DNA from: Bacillota bacterium
Lineage (GTDB): Bacteria; Bacillota_I; Bacilli_A; Izemoplasmatales; Hujiaoplasmataceae
Length of the DNA: 64,000 nt
Direction of reading: 5' to 3'
Assembly (NCBI GenBank): GCA_018816905.1
Contig: JAHIVB010000002.1
Coordinates: 115,672-179,671 of the forward strand
The stretch's first letter is position 1. Every line of letters starts with the position of its first letter. The notes below the pieces were generated by a model. It was not told the origin of the DNA and did no database searches. It worked only from the letters and a program-made list of their open reading frames with translations. Below are positions 43,041 to 52,230 of this stretch, piece after piece. The position numbers were made by a program, and so were the translations under genes.

Positions 43041-44447
43041 TTAGTCTTGTGAAATTTGATTTCCGCCACGTTCTTTGGACTGATACATCGCTTTGTCAAT
43101 CTTTTGGATTACTTTATCAATCGAATCTCCTTTGTTGTAAATGGTAAAACCAATACTGATGGAGACACCTTTTTCTTTCAATAACTCAGTTTCATTAATC
43201 CCTTTTTGAATTGCTTCCAGAGTGGCAATTGATGAATTGATATCTCCGAAAATGATACCTGCAAATTCATCGCCTCCCCATCGAGATAATACATCTTGAT
43301 TTTTTAAATTGGTTTTGATGAGTGATGAAATGTGGATTAGAATATCGTCTCCATAGGAATGTCCATACTGATCATTAATGGCTTTAAAATTATCGATGTC
43401 GGCCATAAAGACAATCGACTCAGAGTTATTGTTTTCGGACAGATGATGAAATTCAAGGTCAAAACCTCTTCGGTTTTTAAGGAGTGTTAAATGATCTGTT
43501 AACGCCAATTCATAGACTCGTTTTTTGTGAGATTCTACAAGCTTGTTTATCATGCTGGAAACGATAATAACGACGAACGAAAGGGCTATAAAACTAGAGG
43601 CAAAATAATCACGAAAAAAACCTAAAAGCACATTGGAGTCTTTCACTACAACGATATACCAATCCAGTTCATCCACATACCTTGAAATAATCGATGATGT
43701 ATGATCACTTGTAATTCTCATCGAATCAAAGGAATCAAGGATTTCACTCTCGTGAGCTTGATACATCGATTCATCAAAAATGTTTCTTGATTCGATGTAT
43801 TCTGTATTCGAGTGTGATTGAATCAAACCTTCCGGATTGATTAAAAATGCCTCAAGGTCATAATTGATTTCAAAGGAAGATATCATCTCTTGGATATAGT
43901 TCATTTCAACTCCAACTCCGACAACACCTAAAATGTTGTCGTCGTCGTCATAGATTTTTGCATTGACGAAGATTGTCAATGTGCTATTTGCTTCATCCAA
44001 ATCAACGTCAAGATCATATGATGATTCACTATTAATAAAAGTATAGTACCAAACATCGTGCTCATCGGTTGGGCTGATGGTTTTATGAAGACCTGAGTAG
44101 CGGTAATAATCGAGGGAATTGTTCGAGATTAAGAATACAGAACTGTAATCATATTTATCATGAATCCCAAGAAGATAGTCAATGATGTCTTGAGACGATG
44201 CGCTTTCTTCTGTGCTAAGCCAGTTCTTGACGAAAGAATCATTTGCCATCGTTAGTGATACATAGATTGGTTTTGTCAATTCGCTGTTGATTTCAGAGTA
44301 GATATTTGTAGCACTCAGTTCTGCGATGCTTTCACTGTTATCTGAAATGACTCTAGTGTATGCAAAATAGATGAATACGCTGCTGAGTGATATCCCGGCG
44401 ATGATGATTAGCGCAACAAGAAAGCCGATTCGATCCTTCATCTTCAT
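43041..44447 (-). CDS. Membrane diguanylate cyclase with dCache-like sensor
   Basis: A 468-residue protein: helix at 8-30, extracytoplasmic sensor (about 31-275) with dCache-like features (YSSVFLISNNSLDYYRYSG, VWYYTFINS, GVVGVGVEMNYIQEM, DLEAFLINPEGLIQSHS), helix at about 280-300, then a GGDEF domain. The active site SRWGGDEFAG is intact; the position of the inhibitory RxxD reads KNQD, so product inhibition is probably lost or weak. Cache domains bind small ligands such as amino acids. It should make c-di-GMP in answer to an outside signal. ATG with CAGGAGG. Confidence 0.9.
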   Translation of the reverse strand: MKMKDRIGFLVALIIIAGISLSSVFIYFAYTRVISDNSESIAELSATNIYSEINSELTKPIYVSLTMANDSFVKNWLSTEESASSQDIIDYLLGIHDKYDYSSVFLISNNSLDYYRYSGLHKTISPTDEHDVWYYTFINSESSYDLDVDLDEANSTLTIFVNAKIYDDDDNILGVVGVGVEMNYIQEMISSFEINYDLEAFLINPEGLIQSHSNTEYIESRNIFDESMYQAHESEILDSFDSMRITSDHTSSIISRYVDELDWYIVVVKDSNVLLGFFRDYFASSFIALSFVVIIVSSMINKLVESHKKRVYELALTDHLTLLKNRRGFDLEFHHLSENNNSESIVFMADIDNFKAINDQYGHSYGDDILIHISSLIKTNLKNQDVLSRWGGDEFAGIIFGDINSSIATLEAIQKGINETELLKEKGVSISIGFTIYNKGDSIDKVIQKIDKAMYQSKERGGNQISQD

Positions 44448-44518
44448 GCTGTTTCCTCCTGTATTCTACGATTTTATATAGGGAACGTATTAAAGTATAT
44501 TGAATTATATTACTAGTA

Positions 44519-45670
44519 TTATAGCTTATCAGATATGGATAATTTATGAATAATTTCTCCGGCTATGACAAATTTTGTTGGAAGATTGACATCTTCAAAC
44601 ACAAACTGATAGATGATGTATCCTTGATATATTTGAATATTTCTGCCTAGGTCACTTGGTAATGTAGGGATAATCGAAGGATCAAATTCCAGATGTACTG
44701 CTTCTTCATGCATCGTTCCTTCGTAGACATATCCGGCCTTTGATAGTGTTAATTCCCCTTTGCCTACGACTTCAAGCAAATTATTATTGTAACTTTCTAG
44801 GATCACGTTCGACTTCAATTGGAATTCAGGACTATTCAGAATTATATCTTCCATTTTTTTCTCTTGAGCACGGTAAAGAAGATCAATTCTCACATTTCCT
44901 AGTTGTCCAATGGAATCATATTCCATTTCATTTCCACAACTTTCACAAACTAAATGATGAGGATTTGATTTTAATTGTTCGTACCCACAATTTGGACAAA
45001 GATATATAACACTTTCCAAGTTCTCAATCGTGTTTTTGTGATATTTATGTTTTTTTGACTCATTATACTCCGATGTGTTGAAAGCTAACCCATCCACCAC
45101 TTTCTCATAGATAAGGCTCTCTGATAATGACGCTAAATCACTCTTTGATAAAAGGAGATCAACGGTTGTTTCAACCCTTCCGTGAAAAGTTTTCTTATTC
45201 CAAGGAGGATTGACGAGGTAAGCACCTTTATGTTTCACAAGATAAACATCTACTTTTGCTTTTTTCAATAATTTAGCGATGGAAAAGTTAATTTCTTGAG
45301 TCACTCCGATTGGAGATATTTGCCCTTCAGGAAAGATGGACACAATTCCTTTTTTCTTCAGAAGTCGAAATGTATTGAGTGTTGCGACTGGGTCACTTTG
45401 AAACAATGCTTTTGGGAATGCCCGAACCAACCTTAAGAAAAATCCCATAACTGGATCATAAAACATCTTGGAAGCGGCCATATAGTTAACCCGATAAGGA
45501 TAAATTGCCGCAGAAGTATAGATAAAGTCATAAAAAGAAGTATGGTTTGAAAGGACTATCGATGGTCCTTTAATTCTAACTGTTCGTTTGATTCGTTGGC
45601 CTTTCAAAAAAGCGTAGATTTTAACTAAAAATCCTACCGTAATGAAAAGAAGCCAATTTGGGCGCTTCAT
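44519..45670 (-). CDS. PlsC-like acyltransferase with zinc ribbon extension
   Basis: A 383-residue protein. The first 190 residues are a lysophospholipid acyltransferase domain: NHTSFYD (His43-x4-Asp48), and SIFPEGQISPIG (FPEG). After a linker comes a zinc ribbon (CPNCGYEQ...CESCGNEM, about 227-250) and a C-terminal beta domain of unknown fold. A single hydrophobic segment at the N-terminus could hold it on the membrane. Acyltransfer to a glycerolipid or a related amphiphile is likely; the added zinc ribbon is unusual. It starts three bases after the stop of the GPH symporter gene, without a clear ribosome site, so translation is probably coupled. Confidence 0.8.
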   Translation of the reverse strand: MKRPNWLLFITVGFLVKIYAFLKGQRIKRTVRIKGPSIVLSNHTSFYDFIYTSAAIYPYRVNYMAASKMFYDPVMGFFLRLVRAFPKALFQSDPVATLNTFRLLKKKGIVSIFPEGQISPIGVTQEINFSIAKLLKKAKVDVYLVKHKGAYLVNPPWNKKTFHGRVETTVDLLLSKSDLASLSESLIYEKVVDGLAFNTSEYNESKKHKYHKNTIENLESVIYLCPNCGYEQLKSNPHHLVCESCGNEMEYDSIGQLGNVRIDLLYRAQEKKMEDIILNSPEFQLKSNVILESYNNNLLEVVGKGELTLSKAGYVYEGTMHEEAVHLEFDPSIIPTLPSDLGRNIQIYQGYIIYQFVFEDVNLPTKFVIAGEIIHKLSISDKL

Positions 45671-45673
45671 GAT

Positions 45674-47107
45674 TTATAACGACTCAAGCAACATTTCTTG
45701 TGTTGCACGGTCTAAGTGAATAGCTTCACTGATTTCTTTTTGTTTTGAAGAAGTAATTTTATATTTATAAGATATGATAATCCCGATTCCCATGAAAATG
45801 AGTGGCGCAAATGCCATAATCAGACGAATCGCTAGCATTGCGCTATCAGGTTGACTTACAATTTCCAGTGGAGTCGAATCTTTAGACTGAAATCCTGCAA
45901 ATCCAATGATTGCCATGACAAGTGCTAGACCGACTGCCTGTGCTACTTTGTTAATAAAATTCGTAAATCCACTCATTTGCCCGTCCAAACGGTCTTTGAA
46001 TTTTAATTGCCCTGCATCAACAACATCTCCATACATCGTATGAGGAACAAGGCCTGGACCGCTAATTCCAAGACCCATCAATGCACCAATTAGATAAATG
46101 ATAAATGGATTTGCATTCGCAGGGATGAATAACAAGAATAATGCAGTAACAATCCATAAAATCGCGCCAAATCGATACGCAAATGTTTTTCCTTTTTTAG
46201 AAATAATAAAGATATACATCGGCAAGGCGACAATTTGCATAGAGAACATTAATGCTGCAGCAATTAACCCAACCATCGAAGACCCACCACCAGCGGTAAT
46301 ATCTTTTGTAATATAAAAATCAACATAGAAGAAAAATAAGCCACTCATGATGGCCATCGACATTTGCAATACTAAGAACATTCCTAAATATTGTCTGAAA
46401 GGACGTAATTTCAACGGTTTTGCAAGTTCTTTGAAGGAAAGTTTCGTGGTGAGGGTTGGTGTTGTTATTTCTTCTCTTGTGAATAAGCCTGTGAATAAGA
46501 CCGCAAGACCAAACAACAATCCAAATGACAGACTCATAACTTTATATCCTAGTGACGCATCAATAGCTCCTGTAAGAGGGTCAGTTTTAGTGAGGAGTGA
46601 AACAATGATTCCAGGCACTGCAACACAGATGATTGATGCAAAAATACTGAAGCCTAATCGGTAAGAGTTATAAGATGCTCTTTCTTGATAATCGCTTGAA
46701 ATTTCACTTGAGAGTGAATAGTAAGGAATCATAATGCTGGTTTGAATCGTTGTAAATACCAAATAAGAAAGCAATACCGCAATAACTTTTAATCCTTCGC
46801 TTGAGAAAGAATAAGGGAAGAATAAGAAAAACATACCTACTAAAACCAAAGGAGAAGAGATGACGAGATAAATTCGTCTCTTGCCCATCTTGGATTTTGT
46901 ATGATCTGAGATATATCCCATTACAGGATCTGTGAAGGCGTCCCATCCTCTTGCGACTAACATGACAAAACTAATCCAAAAAGGATTGATTCCAACAGTT
47001 AATGCTAGAAAGCCAGGATACAAGAAGTTAATAATGTTAAAAGAGCCTCCTCCGAATATATCGGCAGAGGCAAAAGCTAGTTTTTTACGCAATGTGTGTT
47101 TGGCCAT
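45674..47107 (-). CDS. GPH-family (MelB-like) sugar:cation symporter
   Basis: A 477-residue, twelve-helix carrier of the glycoside-pentoside-hexuronide family of the MFS. ARGWDAFTDPVMGYISDHT near residue 55 and SKMGKRRIYLV are the GPH signatures (WDaxxDPxxGxxxD; GkxRpy). GISGPGLVPHTMYGDVVD in the second half is also characteristic. It imports a sugar or glycoside, or a related acid, with H+ or Na+. Substrate not visible; the neighbouring lipid acyltransferase suggests it may instead serve a lipid or glycolipid component (weak inference, as MFSD2-like lipid carriers share this fold). ATG with AGGAGA. Confidence 0.85.
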   Translation of the reverse strand: MAKHTLRKKLAFASADIFGGGSFNIINFLYPGFLALTVGINPFWISFVMLVARGWDAFTDPVMGYISDHTKSKMGKRRIYLVISSPLVLVGMFFLFFPYSFSSEGLKVIAVLLSYLVFTTIQTSIMIPYYSLSSEISSDYQERASYNSYRLGFSIFASIICVAVPGIIVSLLTKTDPLTGAIDASLGYKVMSLSFGLLFGLAVLFTGLFTREEITTPTLTTKLSFKELAKPLKLRPFRQYLGMFLVLQMSMAIMSGLFFFYVDFYITKDITAGGGSSMVGLIAAALMFSMQIVALPMYIFIISKKGKTFAYRFGAILWIVTALFLLFIPANANPFIIYLIGALMGLGISGPGLVPHTMYGDVVDAGQLKFKDRLDGQMSGFTNFINKVAQAVGLALVMAIIGFAGFQSKDSTPLEIVSQPDSAMLAIRLIMAFAPLIFMGIGIIISYKYKITSSKQKEISEAIHLDRATQEMLLESL

Positions 47108-47201
47108 GATTTTCTCCTATTGAAAGCATATTAGTTCCATTATATTATATTGTTCTCGAAAATGACCTCTCTTCACAAAAATAATATAAAAAGCATAATA
47201 A

Positions 47202-47231
47202 AAACTCTGTGAAATGAATTTCACAGAGTTT
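47202..47231 (-). terminator. Terminator after the methyltransferase gene
   Basis: AAACTCTGTGAAAT and ATTTCACAGAGTTT are perfect 14-base arms with a 2-base centre. On the minus strand a TTTTATTAT tail follows. Confidence 0.8.
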
Positions 47232-47235
47232 ATCG

Positions 47236-47820
47236 TTATTTTTTTCGTGCAATCCCAGAAGTGAATATCGTATTTCCAGTTCGATAGATTTGATCAATGG
47301 TAAATCCAGAAGATATCATTGAAGTCTCGAAATCACGATCAAGATGACAACTTTTAGAAAATTTGAACCAAACTGGCGCCACTTTTTGAACAAGTTTACG
47401 AAATCCCTTTTTATGGGGAAGAACGTGTTCTATGAATAAAACTTGGCCTTCTGGTTTTAACACTCTTTTCACTTCAGAAAGGCCCTTCATAACATCGTTA
47501 ACAGAACAAAAAACAAGTGAAAAAACAATGGTGTCAAAAGTTTGATCTTCAAACTTCAAATCTTCGATGTCCATTTCAATGGTTTCGCAAGGAATCGTAC
47601 AATTCTTCTTCTTGATTTTTTCATGAATCACTTCGAAGAAATCACTATCGATAAAAGTCATTTTTTCAATCTTTGAAAAATCATAATACTTCAAATTGAC
47701 TCCACTTCCCGCTCCTATTTCTAAGACATTGCCGTGAGCCAAATGAATAATCTTTTTCCTTGCCTTTTTAATCCCCATTCTCTCCAGTGGGAACATGAAG
47801 ATGTCATAGAATGAAATCAT
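47236..47820 (-). CDS. Class I SAM-dependent methyltransferase (UbiE/COQ5-like)
   Basis: A 194-residue methyltransferase with NVLEIGAGSGVNLKYYD (motif I), MTFIDSDFF (acidic strand 2 end), ETIEMDIEDLKFEDQTFDTIVFSLVF split over motifs II-III, and VLKPEGQVLFIEHVLP (post-III). This spacing is typical of small UbiE-like methyltransferases acting on quinones, lipids or phospholipid heads; no specific substrate can be told. Weak ribosome site AGAGAGAGA before the ATG. Monocistronic. Confidence 0.8.
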   Translation of the reverse strand: MISFYDIFMFPLERMGIKKARKKIIHLAHGNVLEIGAGSGVNLKYYDFSKIEKMTFIDSDFFEVIHEKIKKKNCTIPCETIEMDIEDLKFEDQTFDTIVFSLVFCSVNDVMKGLSEVKRVLKPEGQVLFIEHVLPHKKGFRKLVQKVAPVWFKFSKSCHLDRDFETSMISSGFTIDQIYRTGNTIFTSGIARKK

Positions 47821-47908
47821 ATATTTCTCTCTCTCTTACGATATAAAAATAGTATACCATACATCAAGAAAGAACGCCACTTTGTGGCTTGAAGTCATGA
47901 ATTGACCT

Positions 47909-48493
47909 CTAGAATTTGACTTTGACTGCTTTTCTCTCTTCTTCAGAGTCAACCACAAAGAATTCAGCTTGTTTGAAACTGAATGCATTCGCAATTATAT
48001 TTGAAGGGAACAATTCAATTTTATTGTTGAGTTTCAGGGCTGTATCATTATAAAATTGACGTCCGAACATGATTTTATCTTCAGTGTCTTTTAATTGAAT
48101 CATCAATTCCTTAAAATTCTCATTCGCTTTCAATTCTGGATATTGTTCCTGAACCATCAATAATCTTCCGATTGCACCAGAAATTCCTTTGGCTGCTTCC
48201 GCAGTTTCTGCGACGCTTCCGGATTTAGAAGCCTCTTGGTACATATTTCTAGCACGTGCAAACTCCTTGAAAATGCCATCCTCGTGAGCCGCATATCCTT
48301 TTACGGTTTCCACAAGATTTGGAATCATATCAAAACGACGTTTTAATTGAACGTCAATTTGACTCCAACTGTTTCTAACGTTATTTCTCAATACAACCAA
48401 TTGATTATAGATTCCAATAACAAACACGATTAAAATCACAACCAAAACAACTGCTAGTAAACCAATAATTCCTCCAACACTTAATAAAAACAT
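47909..48493 (-). CDS. lemA: LemA family protein
   Basis: A 194-residue protein with a single N-terminal hydrophobic helix (5-28) and a long helical domain. GIYNQLVVLRNNVRNSWSQIDVQLKRRFDMIPNLVETVKGYA, read in pieces, is the LemA signature (xxNxlVxlrnxvxxaWsqIdvqLkRRxdLIPNLVexVkgya), and ALKLNNKIELFPSNIIA is the C-terminal block. LemA proteins are widespread and membrane-anchored; their role is unsettled, often linked to envelope stress or to DUF2207/TPM partners. It lies 28 bases after the DUF2207 gene on the same strand, a common pair. ATG with GAGAGGAG. Confidence 0.92.
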   Translation of the reverse strand: MFLLSVGGIIGLLAVVLVVILIVFVIGIYNQLVVLRNNVRNSWSQIDVQLKRRFDMIPNLVETVKGYAAHEDGIFKEFARARNMYQEASKSGSVAETAEAAKGISGAIGRLLMVQEQYPELKANENFKELMIQLKDTEDKIMFGRQFYNDTALKLNNKIELFPSNIIANAFSFKQAEFFVVDSEEERKAVKVKF

Positions 48494-48521
48494 ATGATTT
48501 CTCCTCTCATTTTTCTATATA

Positions 48522-50477
48522 TTAGCGGCTTCTTCCGCCGCCGCCTCCACCGCCAAACGAACTTCCTCCACCGAATCCTCCACCCGAACCGCTTCCGGAT
48601 GATCCGAATTTGGCTACATTAGCAGCGACGATTGTTGAATTTGAGTTCATTTTCGCAATTGAAAACGATGTGTTAACATTGTGTAAAAGACTATTGTAAT
48701 AAATTCCTCTTGAGAATCTGGACGATCTCATGTAAGTAGATTGATTGTTCTCAAACTCGTCTGCAGGAAGTTTCACACTCAATTGGTCAGTTACCTTATC
48801 TGCAATTTTGAAAATGGTGGCGTATACAAGATAATGTTCCCAAATGATGATTCCCGGTATTGGATAATCGTCCATCTTAGAAAAATCAAGTAAAAAATTC
48901 TTGAATGCCATCCATTTTGTATAAAGTTCATTTCCTTCTACGCTTCGCTTTTTGATTTGATTCACATAAGCCATGTAGGCTATCATAATCACAACTGAAA
49001 TAATGATGGAAATCCAGTTGTTGAGGTTGTAGTAAAAGCCTGTGTAGAGTGAAACGACGAGGACACCGATTGGGATCAAAACTGCGACCATGACTTTACT
49101 CTTTTTTAGTTCGAGACCCGCTTCAAAATACTTTTTCTTCGAAGCGTCTCTTTCAGCTGATTTCACAAATGATTTGGCTGCGCTTTGGAACCGCTTCGCT
49201 TTTTCAACGTCTCCCTTTCCGTAGCTTTCTATTTGTTTAGAAGTAACTTCTTGTCCATTTCCAACAATTTTAAAAATCCAACTGATAAAGTTACGTTCAA
49301 AAGAAAGAAGTTTCGCTTGATCTTGTTCTGGATTCAGTGAGAACTTGAAGTTGGACTCTTTGGAAGTCATATCCGATCCGGAATAATCCAGTAAGATATA
49401 TTTTCTCCTGATTAAGTCAAGTAAGGTTGCAGGAACGACTTCATCTGTAATTTTTCGCATATACGTAAGATAACTTACAAACGCCGGAGTATCATCGTTA
49501 GGGAGTTCTCTATAGTAGTCCCCTTGGAATTGAGGCGTATACTCTTTATCGTATTTTTTATAGACGAGGTAAGTGAGCAGTCCCATCACTGCTATCATCG
49601 CCAAGGCGGCTATGAAAACAAAGTTTGCGACTCTAATCCGGGCATTTGTTTGCTCGGTTAAAACATTTTCATAATCGATGATTATCGATTTGTTCACAGA
49701 GTTGGTGAGGAAGATATTATCCGAATGGATGTTAGGAAATAATGAATTTTCCGCTAAAATCCTAAACTCTGGAAATTCTCCCGATTTAATATTTTTCATT
49801 TCGAGTATCACTTGATGATTGGATGGAATTTCTACGTTTCCAGTCGTTCCATGTCCCCAAGCCAACAAAGATTCAATATCATATGCGTTATTTGGAAGAT
49901 TGATTTCTACTCTAGCGTTTTGAACTGTCGCTTCGGCGTATTCGAACAATCTCCAATTTAGCTCAGAAATATCACTGTACTGTGTGACTGCTCCTACGAT
50001 TGTATAAGTATAAATAAAGGTAACATCACCTTCGAGTCCTCCAGCATCAAATGCATCAACAAATAAAGAGTCACAGTATCGAACATCGGGTTCGCAAACA
50101 ATGAGATATCCAAGTTCGTCCCTTTCATCTGTAAAGGAATCCGCAACTCGAATGATGCTAGTCCTGTCTTCATTATCTTTAAAGAATCGAACATTGACTG
50201 AAGTCTCATCAATAGATGCTTTGTTAGGCGTACTGATTGGAAATGGATATCCTACAGGGTATTTGCTATAACCAATATCTCTAAAACGAACCCTCATTTC
50301 CTCATGATAAGTCATGTCCCAAGTTTCGACGACGGTCATGTCGCCTGATTCATTCACGGTCACGACTGCATCATATCGGTCAATGGTAATGTCGGGCTTC
50401 AATATTGTGAAAAAATAGAAAAATCCAAATCCCAGCATGAATATCAGTCTAAAAATTCCTAAGATCGTTTTTTTCAT
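48522..50477 (-). CDS. DUF2207 membrane protein with glycine-rich C-terminus
   Basis: A 651-residue protein: signal-anchor helix (8-26), extracytoplasmic DUF2207 beta domain (about 30-275, DITIDRYDAVVTVNESGDM... and MRVRFRDIGY), helix at about 284-308, cytosolic segment (310-455), two helices (about 458-505), and a C-terminal tail of Gly/Ser repeats ending GGGGGGGRSR. This layout is that of the LemA-linked DUF2207 proteins. Function unknown; the pair may act in envelope maintenance. Its ATG overlaps the TGA of an 8-codon leader reading frame that owns the good ribosome site; the gene's own site is weak. Confidence 0.88.
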   Translation of the reverse strand: MKKTILGIFRLIFMLGFGFFYFFTILKPDITIDRYDAVVTVNESGDMTVVETWDMTYHEEMRVRFRDIGYSKYPVGYPFPISTPNKASIDETSVNVRFFKDNEDRTSIIRVADSFTDERDELGYLIVCEPDVRYCDSLFVDAFDAGGLEGDVTFIYTYTIVGAVTQYSDISELNWRLFEYAEATVQNARVEINLPNNAYDIESLLAWGHGTTGNVEIPSNHQVILEMKNIKSGEFPEFRILAENSLFPNIHSDNIFLTNSVNKSIIIDYENVLTEQTNARIRVANFVFIAALAMIAVMGLLTYLVYKKYDKEYTPQFQGDYYRELPNDDTPAFVSYLTYMRKITDEVVPATLLDLIRRKYILLDYSGSDMTSKESNFKFSLNPEQDQAKLLSFERNFISWIFKIVGNGQEVTSKQIESYGKGDVEKAKRFQSAAKSFVKSAERDASKKKYFEAGLELKKSKVMVAVLIPIGVLVVSLYTGFYYNLNNWISIIISVVIMIAYMAYVNQIKKRSVEGNELYTKWMAFKNFLLDFSKMDDYPIPGIIIWEHYLVYATIFKIADKVTDQLSVKLPADEFENNQSTYMRSSRFSRGIYYNSLLHNVNTSFSIAKMNSNSTIVAANVAKFGSSGSGSGGGFGGGSSFGGGGGGGRSR

Positions 50478-50500
50478 ATTCTGTCTCTATGATTTTTCAT
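50474..50500 (-). CDS. 8-codon leader minigene upstream of the DUF2207 gene
   Basis: On the minus strand AGGAGG is followed after four bases by ATG AAA AAT CAT AGA GAC AGA ATA TGA. The TGA overlaps the ATG of the DUF2207 gene (ATGA). As the DUF2207 start itself lacks a good site, translation of the minigene probably delivers ribosomes to it. I cannot exclude that the strong site is a chance match. Confidence 0.4.
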   Translation of the reverse strand: MKNHRDRI

Positions 50501-50626
50501 AGGTCCTCCTGTTCAACCAAAGATATATGTAGTATACTGCTTTAAATTTACGATTCGTGATAGTAAATAATGAATCAATTTTCTTTCAAATTATATCATA
50601 TATCGAAATAAATATAAATACGAAAT

Positions 50627-50655
50627 TAAAAAAGAGACAGGAATTCTGCCTCTTG
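50627..50655 (-). terminator. Rho-independent terminator after the ferric reductase-like gene
   Basis: On the minus strand AAGAGGCAG pairs with CTGTCTCTT (one G-U pair) and is followed by a T run. Confidence 0.8.
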
Positions 50656-50701
50656 ATTTACTCTATAAAATGTCCAAAACAAATCATGCAAAGATGATTA
50701 C

Positions 50702-52042
50702 CTATAAAGAAAATTTCTCATAATGGATATGCTTCTTATTGACGTTGATTAATTTAAGATTCTTAATCGTATTGTCCATCAGTATTCCAGGCCCACATAC
50801 ATAGAAACCAGTGGTGCTCAAATCCCAACCTGTGCTTTGGAATAAACGAGTGATTTTTTCTTGATCGATAAAACCTTTTTCACCATTGTATTGAGGGTCA
50901 AAAGCGATAACTGGGACAATATTTAAATTTTTCATAGATAATTGCATTTGTTCTATTTCATCTCTAATAATGTAATCTTCCTGAGTATTCATTCCCCATA
51001 TTAACAATGCTTTATGATCTTTATCATGTTTCGCCATGTGTCTTAACATACTTAATATCGGTGTGATTCCGACCCCACCAGCAATGAAAACAACAGCTTC
51101 TTCATCTTGATGAAAACTGTGTGAAAACTTCCCGTAAGGTGCGTCTACAGTAACGAAGCTGCCCTCTAAAACACTACCAATCTTTTTTGTATAATCGCCT
51201 AATTCCTTCACCGTGATTGAAATTTCAGGAAGTTGGTGTGGCGCAGATGAAATTGAGAAAGGATGCTCTTCCGCTTTTAGTCCTTCTTGATAAAATGTAA
51301 AGAATCCAAATTGCCCGGGGGTATACTTCAATGGTCTTTTACTTTGTTGAGTCATGGTAATACTCCACATATTGGGAGATTCTTTAACAATCCTGCTCAC
51401 AATGAATTTGTTTCTTGAAAGGAGCCATTTTTTTATAAACTTATGATAAATATAAAATAAAGAAAATATCACGAAATAGGTAATGTAAGAAGCCTTGACA
51501 AGAGGAAACAGCTTCGCATTTCCAGTCATTAAAAGATGAATATTCATTAAGATGAATGCAACAATGGTTAAATTGTGTATCAGTCTTAAATGCTGATATC
51601 TCACTTTTGTCAACTTTTCAATTGTTTTCTTTACCCATTTAATCGGTTTTACTTTCAATAGAATCGATGGAGACATTAACAATATAGAAAGCACACTGAT
51701 GGAAATAAAGATTATAAGTGCGGCGGTCCCTATTTGTGTTTTTAAACTTTCAGGGAATATCTTTTGAATGAATTGGCGGTGAAAAAACGCCACAGTCAAA
51801 ATAAAAAACGCAATCAATCCATGAAATCGATATAATCGATCCATTCCGAAAGAACGCTCAATGAATTTGGGCCTTGCGCTGAGCATGAATTGAAAAGAAA
51901 GCCAAGTATAGGCACTGGCACATAAAATCATCGTCATTAGTAACTCAAAGTTCGCATATCTTCCGGGAATACTGAAATACAATATTGAAATCAAAATCAA
52001 GGGACTTAAGAAATACGCTACTATAAACAATCGTTTTTTCAT
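50702..52042 (-). CDS. Ferric reductase-like transmembrane flavoprotein
   Basis: A 446-residue membrane oxidoreductase. About six helices (1-215) with candidate heme histidines in YRFHGLIAF, FFHRQF, RLIHNLTIV and MNIHLL, then an FAD-binding barrel (about 220-320: YTPGQFGFFTF with EHPFSISSAPHQ) and an NAD(P) domain (about 325-446: VVFIAGGVGITPILSMLRHM; GFYVCGPGILM). This is the ferric reductase/NADPH oxidase-like plan. It would carry electrons from NAD(P)H across the membrane to iron, oxygen or another acceptor. ATG with GGAGAT. Confidence 0.88.
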   Translation of the reverse strand: MKKRLFIVAYFLSPLILISILYFSIPGRYANFELLMTMILCASAYTWLSFQFMLSARPKFIERSFGMDRLYRFHGLIAFFILTVAFFHRQFIQKIFPESLKTQIGTAALIIFISISVLSILLMSPSILLKVKPIKWVKKTIEKLTKVRYQHLRLIHNLTIVAFILMNIHLLMTGNAKLFPLVKASYITYFVIFSLFYIYHKFIKKWLLSRNKFIVSRIVKESPNMWSITMTQQSKRPLKYTPGQFGFFTFYQEGLKAEEHPFSISSAPHQLPEISITVKELGDYTKKIGSVLEGSFVTVDAPYGKFSHSFHQDEEAVVFIAGGVGITPILSMLRHMAKHDKDHKALLIWGMNTQEDYIIRDEIEQMQLSMKNLNIVPVIAFDPQYNGEKGFIDQEKITRLFQSTGWDLSTTGFYVCGPGILMDNTIKNLKLINVNKKHIHYEKFSL

Positions 52043-52197
52043 TTGTTATCTCCATTCAACCGTATACTATTAAAATGTATGACAGTAAATATTCTTAAAT
52101 CTATTGTACTCAATCAAATGATGAGATTCAATAGATATGCATTAAGAATCATTGTTTTTCATAAGAAACTAATCTAGCATACAAGATAACATAGAAT

Positions 52198-52227
52198 AAT
52201 AAAACCGACCTATAATAAGTCGGTTTG
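52198..52227 (-). terminator. Rho-independent terminator after the FliB-like gene
   Basis: AAACCGAC (52202-52209) and GTCGGTTT (52219-52226), with a TTTTATTA tail on the minus strand. Confidence 0.75.
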
Positions 52228-52230
52228 ATT

